Below are positions 1 through 5,068 of a stretch of 5,166 nt of DNA, piece after piece. The stretch is taken from the NCBI GenBank assembly GCA_946544695.1, contig CAMNMO010000228.1:1-5166 (forward strand), read 5' to 3'. Position 1 is the first letter of the stretch. Each line of letters opens with the position of its first letter. The notes beneath the pieces are model-generated. The model was not told the origin of the DNA and made no database searches. It saw only the letters and a list, made by a program, of their open reading frames with translations. This stretch comes from an uncultured Ruminococcus sp. (GTDB lineage: Bacteria > Bacillota > Clostridia > Oscillospirales > Ruminococcaceae). Both the position numbers and the translations under genes were made by a program.

Positions 1-31
1 GTGCTGCCATCAATGCGAGTGTTTTTTTCAT
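1..31 (-). CDS. 5' end of a probable secreted protein or lipoprotein (partial, runs off the window)
   Basis: Only the first ten codons are present, reading MKKTLALMAA, and the gene continues past base 1. Two lysines followed by a hydrophobic Leu/Ala/Met run is how a Sec signal peptide or lipoprotein signal begins, so an exported product such as a transporter binding protein or an extracellular enzyme is likely. The mature protein is not visible and no function can be assigned. The ATG at 29-31 is preceded by AAAAGGAG, with GGAG at 40-43 and 8 bases of spacing, which is an ideal ribosome binding site. A perfect consensus promoter about 100 bases upstream indicates a separate transcription unit. 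The start is fairly sure; the export signal is inferred from ten residues. Confidence 0.7.
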   Translation of the reverse strand, partial: MKKTLALMAA

Positions 32-130
32 TGTTATTACTCCTTTTCTTTTTGGCACGAATGCCGTTCTTCTCCATCGGACTATCGTCCGTCTTTGCCG
101 CCCCGTTCAGATAATACGGGACAGTCATCT
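32..130 (-). promoter_or_regulatory. Structured 5' leader of the partial secreted-protein gene
   Basis: This is the roughly 98-base untranslated leader between the inferred transcription start (near 129) and the ATG at 31. It can form three consecutive short hairpins: CCCGT/ACGGG (102-106 with 116-120, 9-base loop), CGGAC/GTCCG (78-82 with 87-91, loop GATA as read on the transcript) and GGCA/TGCC (54-57 with 62-65, loop TTCG). None is followed by a T-run, so they are not terminators. The layout could stabilise the mRNA or be a small regulatory element. I do not recognise a known riboswitch core in it. Confidence 0.4.
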
Positions 131-135
131 GTTTA

Positions 136-164
136 ATTATAAAATAAATCTAATTATTTGTCAA
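136..164 (-). promoter_or_regulatory. Perfect consensus promoter for the partial secreted-protein gene
   Basis: On the minus strand the -35 is TTGACA (159-164) and the -10 is TATAAT (136-141), with exactly 17 bases between (142-158). This is the ideal vegetative (SigA) spacing and both hexamers match consensus fully. The spacer is almost entirely A/T. Transcription would start near 129 and run toward base 1. Confidence 0.9.
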
Positions 165-208
165 GCAATAATAATTGCAATTTCGCAATAAAAGCTGACA
201 TTTATTGC
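165..208 (-). promoter_or_regulatory. Array of GCAAT/ATTGC boxes directly upstream of the -35 (candidate operator)
   Basis: Four copies of the same 5-mer alternate in orientation: GCAAT at 165-169, ATTGC at 174-178, GCAAT at 185-189 and ATTGC at 204-208. They form two nested dyads, one 5-bp pair with a 4-base gap, and one perfect 8-bp pair GCAATAAA/TTTATTGC (185-192 with 201-208) with an 8-base gap. The array abuts the -35 hexamer, where activators or repressors commonly bind. That a protein binds here is inference. Confidence 0.45.
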
Positions 209-239
209 TGCATATTGTCCAAAAACGCTGTGCGGCATT

Positions 240-262
240 CTTCCCCCTGCGGCGGGGGGAAG
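240..262. repeat. GC-rich hairpin sharing an arm with the paaK terminator
   Basis: CTTCCCCC (240-247) pairs perfectly with GGGGGAAG (255-262) around a 7-base loop. There is no T-run on either side, so it is not an obvious terminator. Ten bases, TTCCCCCTGC, recur at 345-354 in the paaK terminator about 100 bases away, suggesting a duplicated or dispersed hairpin unit. The bases between this hairpin and the paaK terminator (263-339) and from 209 to 239 contain nothing else I can support. Confidence 0.5.
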
Positions 263-339
263 TTCGTCACGTTACGGGGCGGGTACCTGCCTGTGTACAG
301 CTGAGGTCTGCCGCTGCATATCGGGGATCATGGGCAAGC

Positions 340-369
340 AAAAGTTCCCCCTGCTTTTGCAGAGGGAAC
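340..369 (-). terminator. Intrinsic terminator of the paaK-like gene
   Basis: On the transcript, the 11-base arm at 359-369 pairs along its whole length with 344-354 (one G-U), closing an AAAA loop. TTTT follows at 340-343, then a mixed sequence. It begins 12 bases after the paaK-like stop codon. The stem is strong but the U-tract is short. Confidence 0.8.
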
Positions 370-380
370 GATGTACCTTA

Positions 381-1616
381 TCAGTCAAATCTCTCGTCGA
401 TGACACGGGCGGTCTTTTTCAGGCTTCTCGGCAGAACGCCTATCTCGACCACCTTGACGATGGGTGTGAAGCCTATACTGCTCTTGACCTTTTCTGCAAT
501 GCGCTTAGCAAGGTCTGCAAAATCGACATGACCGTTTGTCTCAACATAAATGCGCATGGTATCCTTGCCGTCCAGATGGGATATGCGTATCTGGTATTCG
601 CTGGATATCTCCTCGAATTCCGCCAGCACTTCCTCTATCTGTGCAGGGAAAACATTTACGCCCTTTATCTTCATCATGTCGTCGGTCCTTCCCCTGATGG
701 TATCTATGCGGGGGAACTTTCTGCCGCAGGGACATTCGCCCGGGATTATGCGTGAAAGGTCGTGGGTGCGGTAACGTATCAGCGGTGCGCCCTCCTTGAC
801 CAGTGTGGTTATTACTATCTCGCCCCACTCGCCGTCAGGCAGGTTCTCGCCTGTCTTGGGGTCGATTATCTCCAGATACAGATAGTCGTCCCAGTAATGC
901 ATACCTGTGTTGTACTCGCAGTTTATGCCGATACCCGGTCCGTATATCTCGGTAAGTCCGTAGATATCATAAAGCTCGATACCCAGTTCGTTGGCTATGC
1001 GCTCTCTCATCTTGTCAGACCATCTCTCGGAACCGATGACACCCTTTTTCAGATGTATCTTGTCCTTGATGCCCCTTTTCTGTATCTCCTCAGCCAGCAG
1101 CAGCGCATAGGAAGAAGTCGAGCAAAGCACGGTGGTCTCCAGTGCCTGCATCATTTCCAGCTGCTTTTCGGTATTACCCGGACCCATAGGCACAGCCATA
1201 GCGCCCAGCTTTTCACAGCCGTTCTGGAAACCTATGCCCGCAGTCCACAGACCGTAGCCCGGAGTTATCTGTATCCTGTCCTTTTTGGTTATTCCTGCGA
1301 CCTCGTAGCAGCGCTTGAACATCTCGCCCCAGTCGTCAACGTCTTTGGCGGTATAGGGTATTATGACGGGCTTGCCTGTTGTGCCCGAAGATGAATGAAT
1401 GCGCACTATCTCGTCCTCAGGTGCGGTCATCAGTCCCAGAGGGTAAGCGTCCCTCAGGTCATTCTTTTCGGAAAAGGGCAGCTTTGCAAACTCCTCGGGC
1501 GAGTTCACTTCGGTGATGCCTGCCTTCTTCAGCTTTTTGCCGTAAAAGCTGTTTGAAGCTATCAGTGCCTTTATCCTGTCATTTACCTGACCCAGCTGTT
1601 TTTCGTTTATCTGCAT
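381..1616 (-). CDS. paaK: Phenylacetate-CoA ligase-like aryl acid AMP ligase
   Basis: This 411-residue protein belongs to the adenylate-forming PaaK family, which activates an aryl acid such as phenylacetate with ATP and transfers it to CoA in the cytoplasm. Visible motifs, in order, are the P-loop SSSGTTGKP (75-83), GYGLWTAG (120-127), DIYGLTE (217-223), a Cys pair CPCG (295-298), the hinge GRTDDMMKIKGVNVFP (309-324), and a C-terminal PRSLKKTARV (396-405) whose K400 or K401 is the likely catalytic lysine. The N-terminus is roughly 15-20 residues shorter than typical homologues of about 430, but the catalytic domains are complete. The ATG at 1614-1616 follows AAGGAGG with 8 bases of spacing, so the start is firm. 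The gene has its own promoter and terminator and is not in an operon with asnA. MGPGNTEKQ (144-152) differs from the SGGMTERQ I recall in characterised PaaK, so the true substrate may be another aryl acid. Confidence 0.88.
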   Translation of the reverse strand: MQINEKQLGQVNDRIKALIASNSFYGKKLKKAGITEVNSPEEFAKLPFSEKNDLRDAYPLGLMTAPEDEIVRIHSSSGTTGKPVIIPYTAKDVDDWGEMFKRCYEVAGITKKDRIQITPGYGLWTAGIGFQNGCEKLGAMAVPMGPGNTEKQLEMMQALETTVLCSTSSYALLLAEEIQKRGIKDKIHLKKGVIGSERWSDKMRERIANELGIELYDIYGLTEIYGPGIGINCEYNTGMHYWDDYLYLEIIDPKTGENLPDGEWGEIVITTLVKEGAPLIRYRTHDLSRIIPGECPCGRKFPRIDTIRGRTDDMMKIKGVNVFPAQIEEVLAEFEEISSEYQIRISHLDGKDTMRIYVETNGHVDFADLAKRIAEKVKSSIGFTPIVKVVEIGVLPRSLKKTARVIDERFD

Positions 1617-1635
1617 GATATTCTCCTCCTTATTA

Positions 1636-1682
1636 TCGGATATTTCCGAAACTATTATAGCACATTATCACGCAAAAGTAAA
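1636..1682 (-). promoter_or_regulatory. Promoter and short start-site hairpin of the paaK-like gene
   Basis: The -10 is a perfect TATAAT (1654-1659). The -35 is a weaker TTTACT (1677-1682, four of six consensus bases), 17 bases away. Just downstream, TCGGA/TCCGA (1645-1649 with 1636-1640, 4-base loop) would form a small hairpin at the 5' end of the mRNA, close before the ribosome binding site at 1625-1631. Compared with the other three promoters in the window this one looks weaker. Confidence 0.75.
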
Positions 1683-1719
1683 GACGATATCGCATGTTTG
1701 TGCAAAAAAGTACCGCAAA

Positions 1720-1764
1720 TAAAAACAAAAGCGGGCGATGCACACCTTTGCATGCACCGTCCGC
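1720..1764 (-). terminator. Intrinsic terminator of asnA
   Basis: On the transcript the arm at 1753-1764 pairs with 1731-1742: four pairs, one A-C mismatch, then seven pairs including one G-U, with a 10-base loop. TTTTGTTTTTATTT follows on the minus strand from 1730 downward. It starts 17 bases after the asnA stop, so asnA transcription should end before the paaK-like promoter. Confidence 0.88.
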
Positions 1765-1781
1765 CTTATGCCGCCGCTGTA

Positions 1782-2792
1782 TCAGAGCAGTGTTATGCCC
1801 TTTTCAGCGCATTTTTCTATCATATCCTCAGGCCAGATGCTTGACTGCACCTCACCGATGTGAGCCTTTTCGAGCAGCAGCATGCACAGTCTTGACTGAC
1901 CGATACCGCCGCCGATGGTCAGCGGGAGGGTACCGTTTGCTATCATCTTGTGGTAATCATACTGCATCCTGTCCTCAGCGTCAGCTTCTTTCAGCTGTGC
2001 TGCCAGTGACTTCTCATCGACTCTCACGCCCATAGAAGAAATTTCGATGGCGTTATCCAGCACCTCGTCCCAGAAGAAGATATCGCCGTTGAGCGACCAG
2101 TCATCGTAGTCAGGTGCTCTGCCGTCGTGCTTAACGCCGCTTCTGAGCTTGCCGCCGATCTTCATGATGAACACGGTCTTATGCTCTTTGGTGATGAGCT
2201 TTTCCCTCTCCTTAGAGGTCTTATCGGGGTACATATCCTCCAGCTCCTGAGTGGTGATGAAGAACACGTCCTCGCTGATGGTGTTTTTCAGCTGGGGGTA
2301 TCTGAGACTTACCTTGCGCTTGGTATAGACGATAGCCTTTACCACGCACTTTACGGTCTCTTTAAGGAACTCCTCAGTGCGCTGGTCACGTCTGATGACC
2401 TTTTCCCAGTCCCACTGGTCAACGAAGATGGAGTGGAGGTTATCGGTATCGTCATCACGGCGGATAGCGTTCATATCGGTATAGATGCCCTCGCCTGCCT
2501 GATAGCCGTAGCGATAAAGTGCCATTCTTTTCCACTTAGCCAGCGACTGAACGACCTCAGCCTCGCCCTCTATCTCCTTGATATCGAAGCTTACCTTGCG
2601 TTCAACGCCGTTGAGGTCATCATTTATACCGCTGCCCCTGCGGACTATAAGCGGTGCAGAGACACGGTCGAGCATAAGCTGGATAGACAGCGCCTGCTGA
2701 AAAATGTCCTTGATGTACTTGATTGCGTGCTGAGTTTCTCTCAGCGACAGTGCCGAGGCATAGCCCTCGGGCAGATACAGTGATCTTGACAT
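1782..2792 (-). CDS. asnA: Aspartate-ammonia ligase (ammonia-dependent asparagine synthetase)
   Basis: AsnA makes asparagine from aspartate, ammonia and ATP in the cytoplasm, releasing AMP and pyrophosphate. Its fold is that of class II aminoacyl-tRNA synthetases. The 336 residues match the usual ~330 and cover the whole family: SLAKWKR (83-89), GEGIYTDM (100-107), DQWDWE (125-130), KIGGKL (211-216), RAPDYDDW (225-232) with LNGDI (234-238), SSMGVRVD (252-259) and the C-terminal GGGIGQSR (294-301). I chose the ATG at 2790-2792. The frame also has a GTG at 2799-2801, but the Shine-Dalgarno AAAGG (2804-2808) lies only 2 bases from that GTG, against 11 bases from the ATG. The gene is next to asnS but has its own promoter, operator-like dyad and leader hairpin, so its control is probably separate from the T-box operon. 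Confidence 0.97.
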   Translation of the reverse strand: MSRSLYLPEGYASALSLRETQHAIKYIKDIFQQALSIQLMLDRVSAPLIVRRGSGINDDLNGVERKVSFDIKEIEGEAEVVQSLAKWKRMALYRYGYQAGEGIYTDMNAIRRDDDTDNLHSIFVDQWDWEKVIRRDQRTEEFLKETVKCVVKAIVYTKRKVSLRYPQLKNTISEDVFFITTQELEDMYPDKTSKEREKLITKEHKTVFIMKIGGKLRSGVKHDGRAPDYDDWSLNGDIFFWDEVLDNAIEISSMGVRVDEKSLAAQLKEADAEDRMQYDYHKMIANGTLPLTIGGGIGQSRLCMLLLEKAHIGEVQSSIWPEDMIEKCAEKGITLL

Positions 2793-2821
2793 ATCGTTCA
2801 CTACCTTTCAGAATCTTTCGT

Positions 2822-2869
2822 AAAAAATAAAAGACATTCCGACCACATGACTGCAATCGGAACGTCCTT
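2822..2869 (-). terminator. Terminator-like hairpin inside the asnA leader (candidate attenuator)
   Basis: On the transcript, AAGGACGTTCCGA (2869-2857) pairs over 13 positions (two G-U) with 2842-2830. The 14-base loop can pair further, and a T-rich run TTTTATTTTTT follows (2832-2822). It lies after the asnA promoter and before the asnA ribosome binding site, so it would stop both asnA transcripts and any read-through from asnS. An alternative small hairpin, GGAAC (2874-2870) with GTTCC (2863-2859), would occupy part of the 5' arm and could act as an antiterminator. There is no T-box core here. The hairpin is plain in the sequence; attenuation is inference. Confidence 0.75.
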
Positions 2870-2878
2870 GTTCCTTAC

Positions 2879-2908
2879 TATGCAATTATTATACACCATA
2901 ATTGCATA
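2879..2908. promoter_or_regulatory. 11-bp inverted repeat over the asnA -10 region (candidate operator)
   Basis: TATGCAATTAT (2879-2889) and ATAATTGCATA (2898-2908) are perfect inverted repeats separated by 8 bases. The 30-bp dyad covers the -10 hexamer, most of the promoter spacer and the expected start site, the classic position for a repressor that blocks RNA polymerase. No regulator gene is visible in the window, so the binding protein is unknown. Confidence 0.6.
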
Positions 2909-2916
2909 TATGTCAA
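2888..2916 (-). promoter_or_regulatory. Perfect consensus promoter of asnA
   Basis: TTGACA (2911-2916) and TATAAT (2888-2893) are separated by exactly 17 bases (2894-2910) on the minus strand. Transcription should start near 2881, giving a leader of about 90 bases. Upstream A/T-rich tracts (2917-2975) may act as an UP-like element, and a 10-bp palindrome CGTTATAACG sits at 2937-2946. Confidence 0.9.
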
Positions 2917-2975
2917 GTGGTTTTACTCAAAATTTCCGTTATAACGTATTTTTATGGGTTTTTCTCGCTAAATTT

Positions 2976-3003
2976 ATGCAAGTTTGCGAATATAAACTTG
3001 CAT
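2976..3003. repeat. 10-bp perfect inverted repeat between asnS and the asnA promoter
   Basis: ATGCAAGTTT (2976-2985) and AAACTTGCAT (2994-3003) are perfect inverted repeats with an 8-base loop. On the plus strand the second arm runs into five Ts (3003-3007). On the minus strand, the direction of asnS, there is no T-run, so it is a poor asnS terminator. It could be an mRNA 3'-end hairpin or a protein site. Elsewhere in the asnS-asnA gap I see only a weak ACAGC/GCTGT hairpin (3014-3018 with 3026-3030). Confidence 0.5.
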
Positions 3004-3088
3004 TTTTCACCAAACAGCGGACTGTGCTGTGTTCACCATATCGTTGTCAGACGGCTGTTTTTACTCTATGGGTCGCTTTGCAGGCTTT

Positions 3089-4462
3089 TTATCTTATCGA
3101 ACCCACTGTTCTCGGGAACATGATAACGTCCCTGATGTTCTGTACGCCTGTTGTATACATGATAAGTCTCTCAAAGCCCAGACCGAAGCCGCCGTGCGGT
3201 ACTGTACCATACTTTCTCAGGTCGAGATAGTCGCTGTACAGGTCGAGGTTCATGTTCCTCTCCTTCATGGCTGCTATCAGCTTGTCATAGTCAGCTTCTC
3301 TCTCGCTGCCGCCGATTATCTCGCCGACACCGGGTACCAGCAGGTCAACCGCTGCAACAGTCTTGCCGTCGGGGTTCTGCTTCATGTAGAAACTCTTTAT
3401 CTCCTTAGGATAATCGGTCACGAAAACTGCCTTGCCGAATACCTTCTCTGACAGATATCTCTCATGCTCTGTCTGGAGGTCGCAGCCCCACTCAACAGGG
3501 TATACGAATTTCTCGCCCGACTTCTTCAGCAGCTCGATGGCTTCGGTATATGTTACCCTGCCGAACTCATGGCTGATAAGTTCTTCAAGTCTCGCTTTAA
3601 GACCCTTTTCAAAGTGTGCATCAAAGAATGCTATCTCATCGGGGCACTTCTCCAGTACAGTACCGATGACATGCTTTACCATATCCTCTGCGACTTCTAT
3701 AACATCATCAAGCTCAGCAAAAGCTATCTCGGGCTCAACGTGCCAGAACTCTGCAAGGTGCTTGGGTGTGTTGGAATTCTCAGCCCTGAAAGAAGGACCG
3801 AAGGTATATATCTTGCCCATTGCTGTGGCTGCCATCTCGCCTTCAAGCTGTCCCGATACAGACAGACCTGCACGTCTGCCGAAGAAATCAGCTGCATCAT
3901 AATCGTCCTCAGACTTGAATTCCTGAGAATAACCGATGGTGGTAACTCTGAACATCTCACCTGCGCCCTCGCAGTCAGAACCTGTGATAAGGGGGGTGTT
4001 CACATAGATGAAGTTTCTTTCCTGATAATAGCTGTGTATAGCCTGAGCGAGAACAGAGCGAACTCTCATCACCGCATTGAAAGTATTGGTCCTGCCTCTG
4101 AGGTGGGGCATGGTACGGAGAAATTCAAGAGTATGACCCTTTTTCTGGAGGGGATAATCCTGCGGGCAGTCACCGAGAACGGTGATATCAGCGGGGGTGA
4201 CATTTATCTCGGCAGCGTTTCTGCCTTCTACCAGCTTGCCTTCAACTTTAAGGGAGGTACCCACACGGGGGATATCCTTATAATCGGGGTCATTCGCCTT
4301 ATCGATAACGACCTGAACGTTCTTCAGCGATGTGCCGTCGTTGAGTTCAACGAAAGCCACGTTCTTTGAGTTTCTCGAAGTCCTCACCCAGCCGCAGACA
4401 GTAACTGTCTGTCCGATGAGCTCCTTGTTCTGCAATACTTCTTTGATGTCGATGTGTTTCAT
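3089..4462 (-). CDS. asnS: Asparaginyl-tRNA synthetase
   Basis: AsnS is a cytoplasmic class IIb aminoacyl-tRNA synthetase that activates asparagine with ATP and charges tRNA-Asn. The 457 residues are near the family norm of about 463. The N-terminal OB-fold anticodon-binding domain spans roughly 15-100 (VCGWVRTSRNSKNVAFVELN). The catalytic core carries motif 2, FRAENSNTPKHLAEFW (225-240), GEIIGGSER (380-388) and motif 3, GFGLGFER (425-432); the end RDVIMFPRT is typical. I chose the ATG at 4460-4462, preceded by AAAGGAAG (4470-4477) at 7 bases. An in-frame ATG at 4484-4486 would add eight residues, but it would put the ribosome binding site inside the coding region, and it has no good one of its own. 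The gene lies 35 bases downstream of the zinc-ribbon gene and should be in the same T-box-controlled operon. The usual end-of-operon terminator is not evident after its TAA stop. Confidence 0.98.
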   Translation of the reverse strand: MKHIDIKEVLQNKELIGQTVTVCGWVRTSRNSKNVAFVELNDGTSLKNVQVVIDKANDPDYKDIPRVGTSLKVEGKLVEGRNAAEINVTPADITVLGDCPQDYPLQKKGHTLEFLRTMPHLRGRTNTFNAVMRVRSVLAQAIHSYYQERNFIYVNTPLITGSDCEGAGEMFRVTTIGYSQEFKSEDDYDAADFFGRRAGLSVSGQLEGEMAATAMGKIYTFGPSFRAENSNTPKHLAEFWHVEPEIAFAELDDVIEVAEDMVKHVIGTVLEKCPDEIAFFDAHFEKGLKARLEELISHEFGRVTYTEAIELLKKSGEKFVYPVEWGCDLQTEHERYLSEKVFGKAVFVTDYPKEIKSFYMKQNPDGKTVAAVDLLVPGVGEIIGGSEREADYDKLIAAMKERNMNLDLYSDYLDLRKYGTVPHGGFGLGFERLIMYTTGVQNIRDVIMFPRTVGSIR

Positions 4463-4497
4463 AGCTTTTCTTCCTTTCAATAACATTTATCCGTATC

Positions 4498-4725
4498 CTA
4501 TTCAGTGCGGAATTTAAGTTTGTGGGGTTGTGTCGCCCGAAGTTCGATATAGCCGCATTTTATGCAGACCAGGCACTGCGTCCCCGACTGCACGGGCGCC
4601 GACAGCAAACCTTTCCTTGTACGCTGCACCACAGGCTGTGAAGCGGGGTACATCAGCAAATTTGCCGTGACCATTTCTTCACCGCAGCGCAGGCACTTCA
4701 TATTTTCGTTGTCATTATTTTCCAT
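4498..4725 (-). CDS. Small zinc-ribbon protein of unknown function, first gene of the asparagine T-box operon
   Basis: This 75-residue protein has the layout of a zinc ribbon: CLRC (11-14) with a following Gly and CIKC (54-57) with a following Gly-Tyr, the two CxxC knuckles that would hold one Zn ion. C51 is an extra cysteine nearby. A basic, polar linker (about 26-50) separates the knuckles and the tail is basic (HKLKFRTE). There is no signal peptide or membrane segment, so it is likely cytoplasmic. I do not recognise a characterised family and assign no function. The ATG at 4723-4725 has a strong AAGGAGG Shine-Dalgarno about 7 bases upstream. It lies between the T-box terminator and asnS, so its expression should rise when tRNA-Asn is uncharged. 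This could mean a role near translation, RNA or amino-acid limitation, but that is only inferred from context. Confidence 0.85.
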   Translation of the reverse strand: MENNDNENMKCLRCGEEMVTANLLMYPASQPVVQRTRKGLLSAPVQSGTQCLVCIKCGYIELRATQPHKLKFRTE

Positions 4726-4760
4726 ACAGCACCCTCCTTACAAAAACGCTGCCGACCGGC

Positions 4761-4797
4761 AAACAAAAAAGCTCCCGTCCCAAAACAGGACGAGAGC
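4761..4797 (-). terminator. T-box leader terminator
   Basis: GCTCTCGTCC (4797-4788) pairs with GGACGGGAGC (4780-4771) over ten positions with one G-U and a 7-base loop, followed by TTTTTTGTTT. Part of its 5' arm, CGTCCTG (4792-4786), is also the 3' side of the antiterminator, so the two structures exclude each other. It stops transcription before the zinc-ribbon gene when tRNA-Asn is charged. Confidence 0.93.
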
Positions 4798-5033
4798 ATT
4801 AAGCTTCGTGGTACCACCTGAATTACAAATCGCTCAAAAGCAAGATCCGAGCGTTGTCACTCTTATCCTCGTAACGAGAGGAACACGTCTTTCCTACTAA
4901 GCAAAAGCTTTTCGGTCTGCCGCTCACGGGTGTTATTCGCAAAGGCTCTGCTGCACGGCTCACACCTTTCCCGTGCTCTCTGAGAGTGAATACCTGAGTT
5001 ACTTCTCCCGGTCATAGCGTTATAAAAATTATT
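4761..5033 (-). ncRNA. T-box riboswitch leader, asparagine specific
   Basis: A T-box leader binds tRNA through its specifier codon and senses whether the acceptor end is uncharged. Stem I is visible: CGGG (5010-5007) pairs with CCCG (4930-4927) to close the specifier loop, which contains AGTAA and the specifier AAC (4934-4932, followed by A), the tRNA-Asn codon. The distal part has CAGAGAGC and a GCACGG/CCGTGC stem (4976-4971 with 4958-4953) with GGTGTGAG in its loop. CTCG/CGAG at 4868-4878 and CGCTC/GAGCG at 4831-4853 fit the later stems. The T-box core AGGTGGTACCACG is at 4819-4807, with TGGT (4816-4813) facing the tRNA end. Antiterminator helices are CAGG/CCTG and ACG/CGT. It should switch on the zinc-ribbon gene and asnS when asparagine is scarce. 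Confidence 0.96.
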
Positions 5034-5039
5034 GCATAT

Positions 5040-5068
5040 ATTATAGCACTGTTTCGGGGATTTGTCAA
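5040..5068 (-). promoter_or_regulatory. Perfect consensus promoter of the T-box / zinc-ribbon / asnS operon
   Basis: TTGACA (5063-5068) and TATAAT (5040-5045) are separated by exactly 17 bases on the minus strand; the start site should be near 5033. The sequence just downstream of the -10, ATATATGCAAT on the minus strand, also occurs in the asnA promoter spacer. Confidence 0.92.

Noticed and set aside
32..130. A possible cyclic-di-GMP (GEMM-I) riboswitch, suggested by GGCAAAGAC
   Set aside because: The partner GGCAAACC strand, the tetraloop-receptor arrangement and the closing stem are not present.
205..755. Two overlapping plus-strand frames at the end of the paaK-like gene
   Set aside because: They overlap the paaK terminator and coding end in antisense and have no plausible ribosome binding site or domain.
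762..1394. A 210-codon plus-strand open frame, and a similar one at 2127-2783
   Set aside because: Both lie opposite the PaaK-like gene and asnA and have no recognisable protein features.
2800..2890. A second T-box in front of asnA
   Set aside because: The leader is only about 90 bases and has no AGGTGG-type core or specifier stem.
3464..4369. A 301-codon plus-strand open frame
   Set aside because: It lies entirely opposite asnS, whose identity is certain; it is a shadow caused by codon bias on the other strand.
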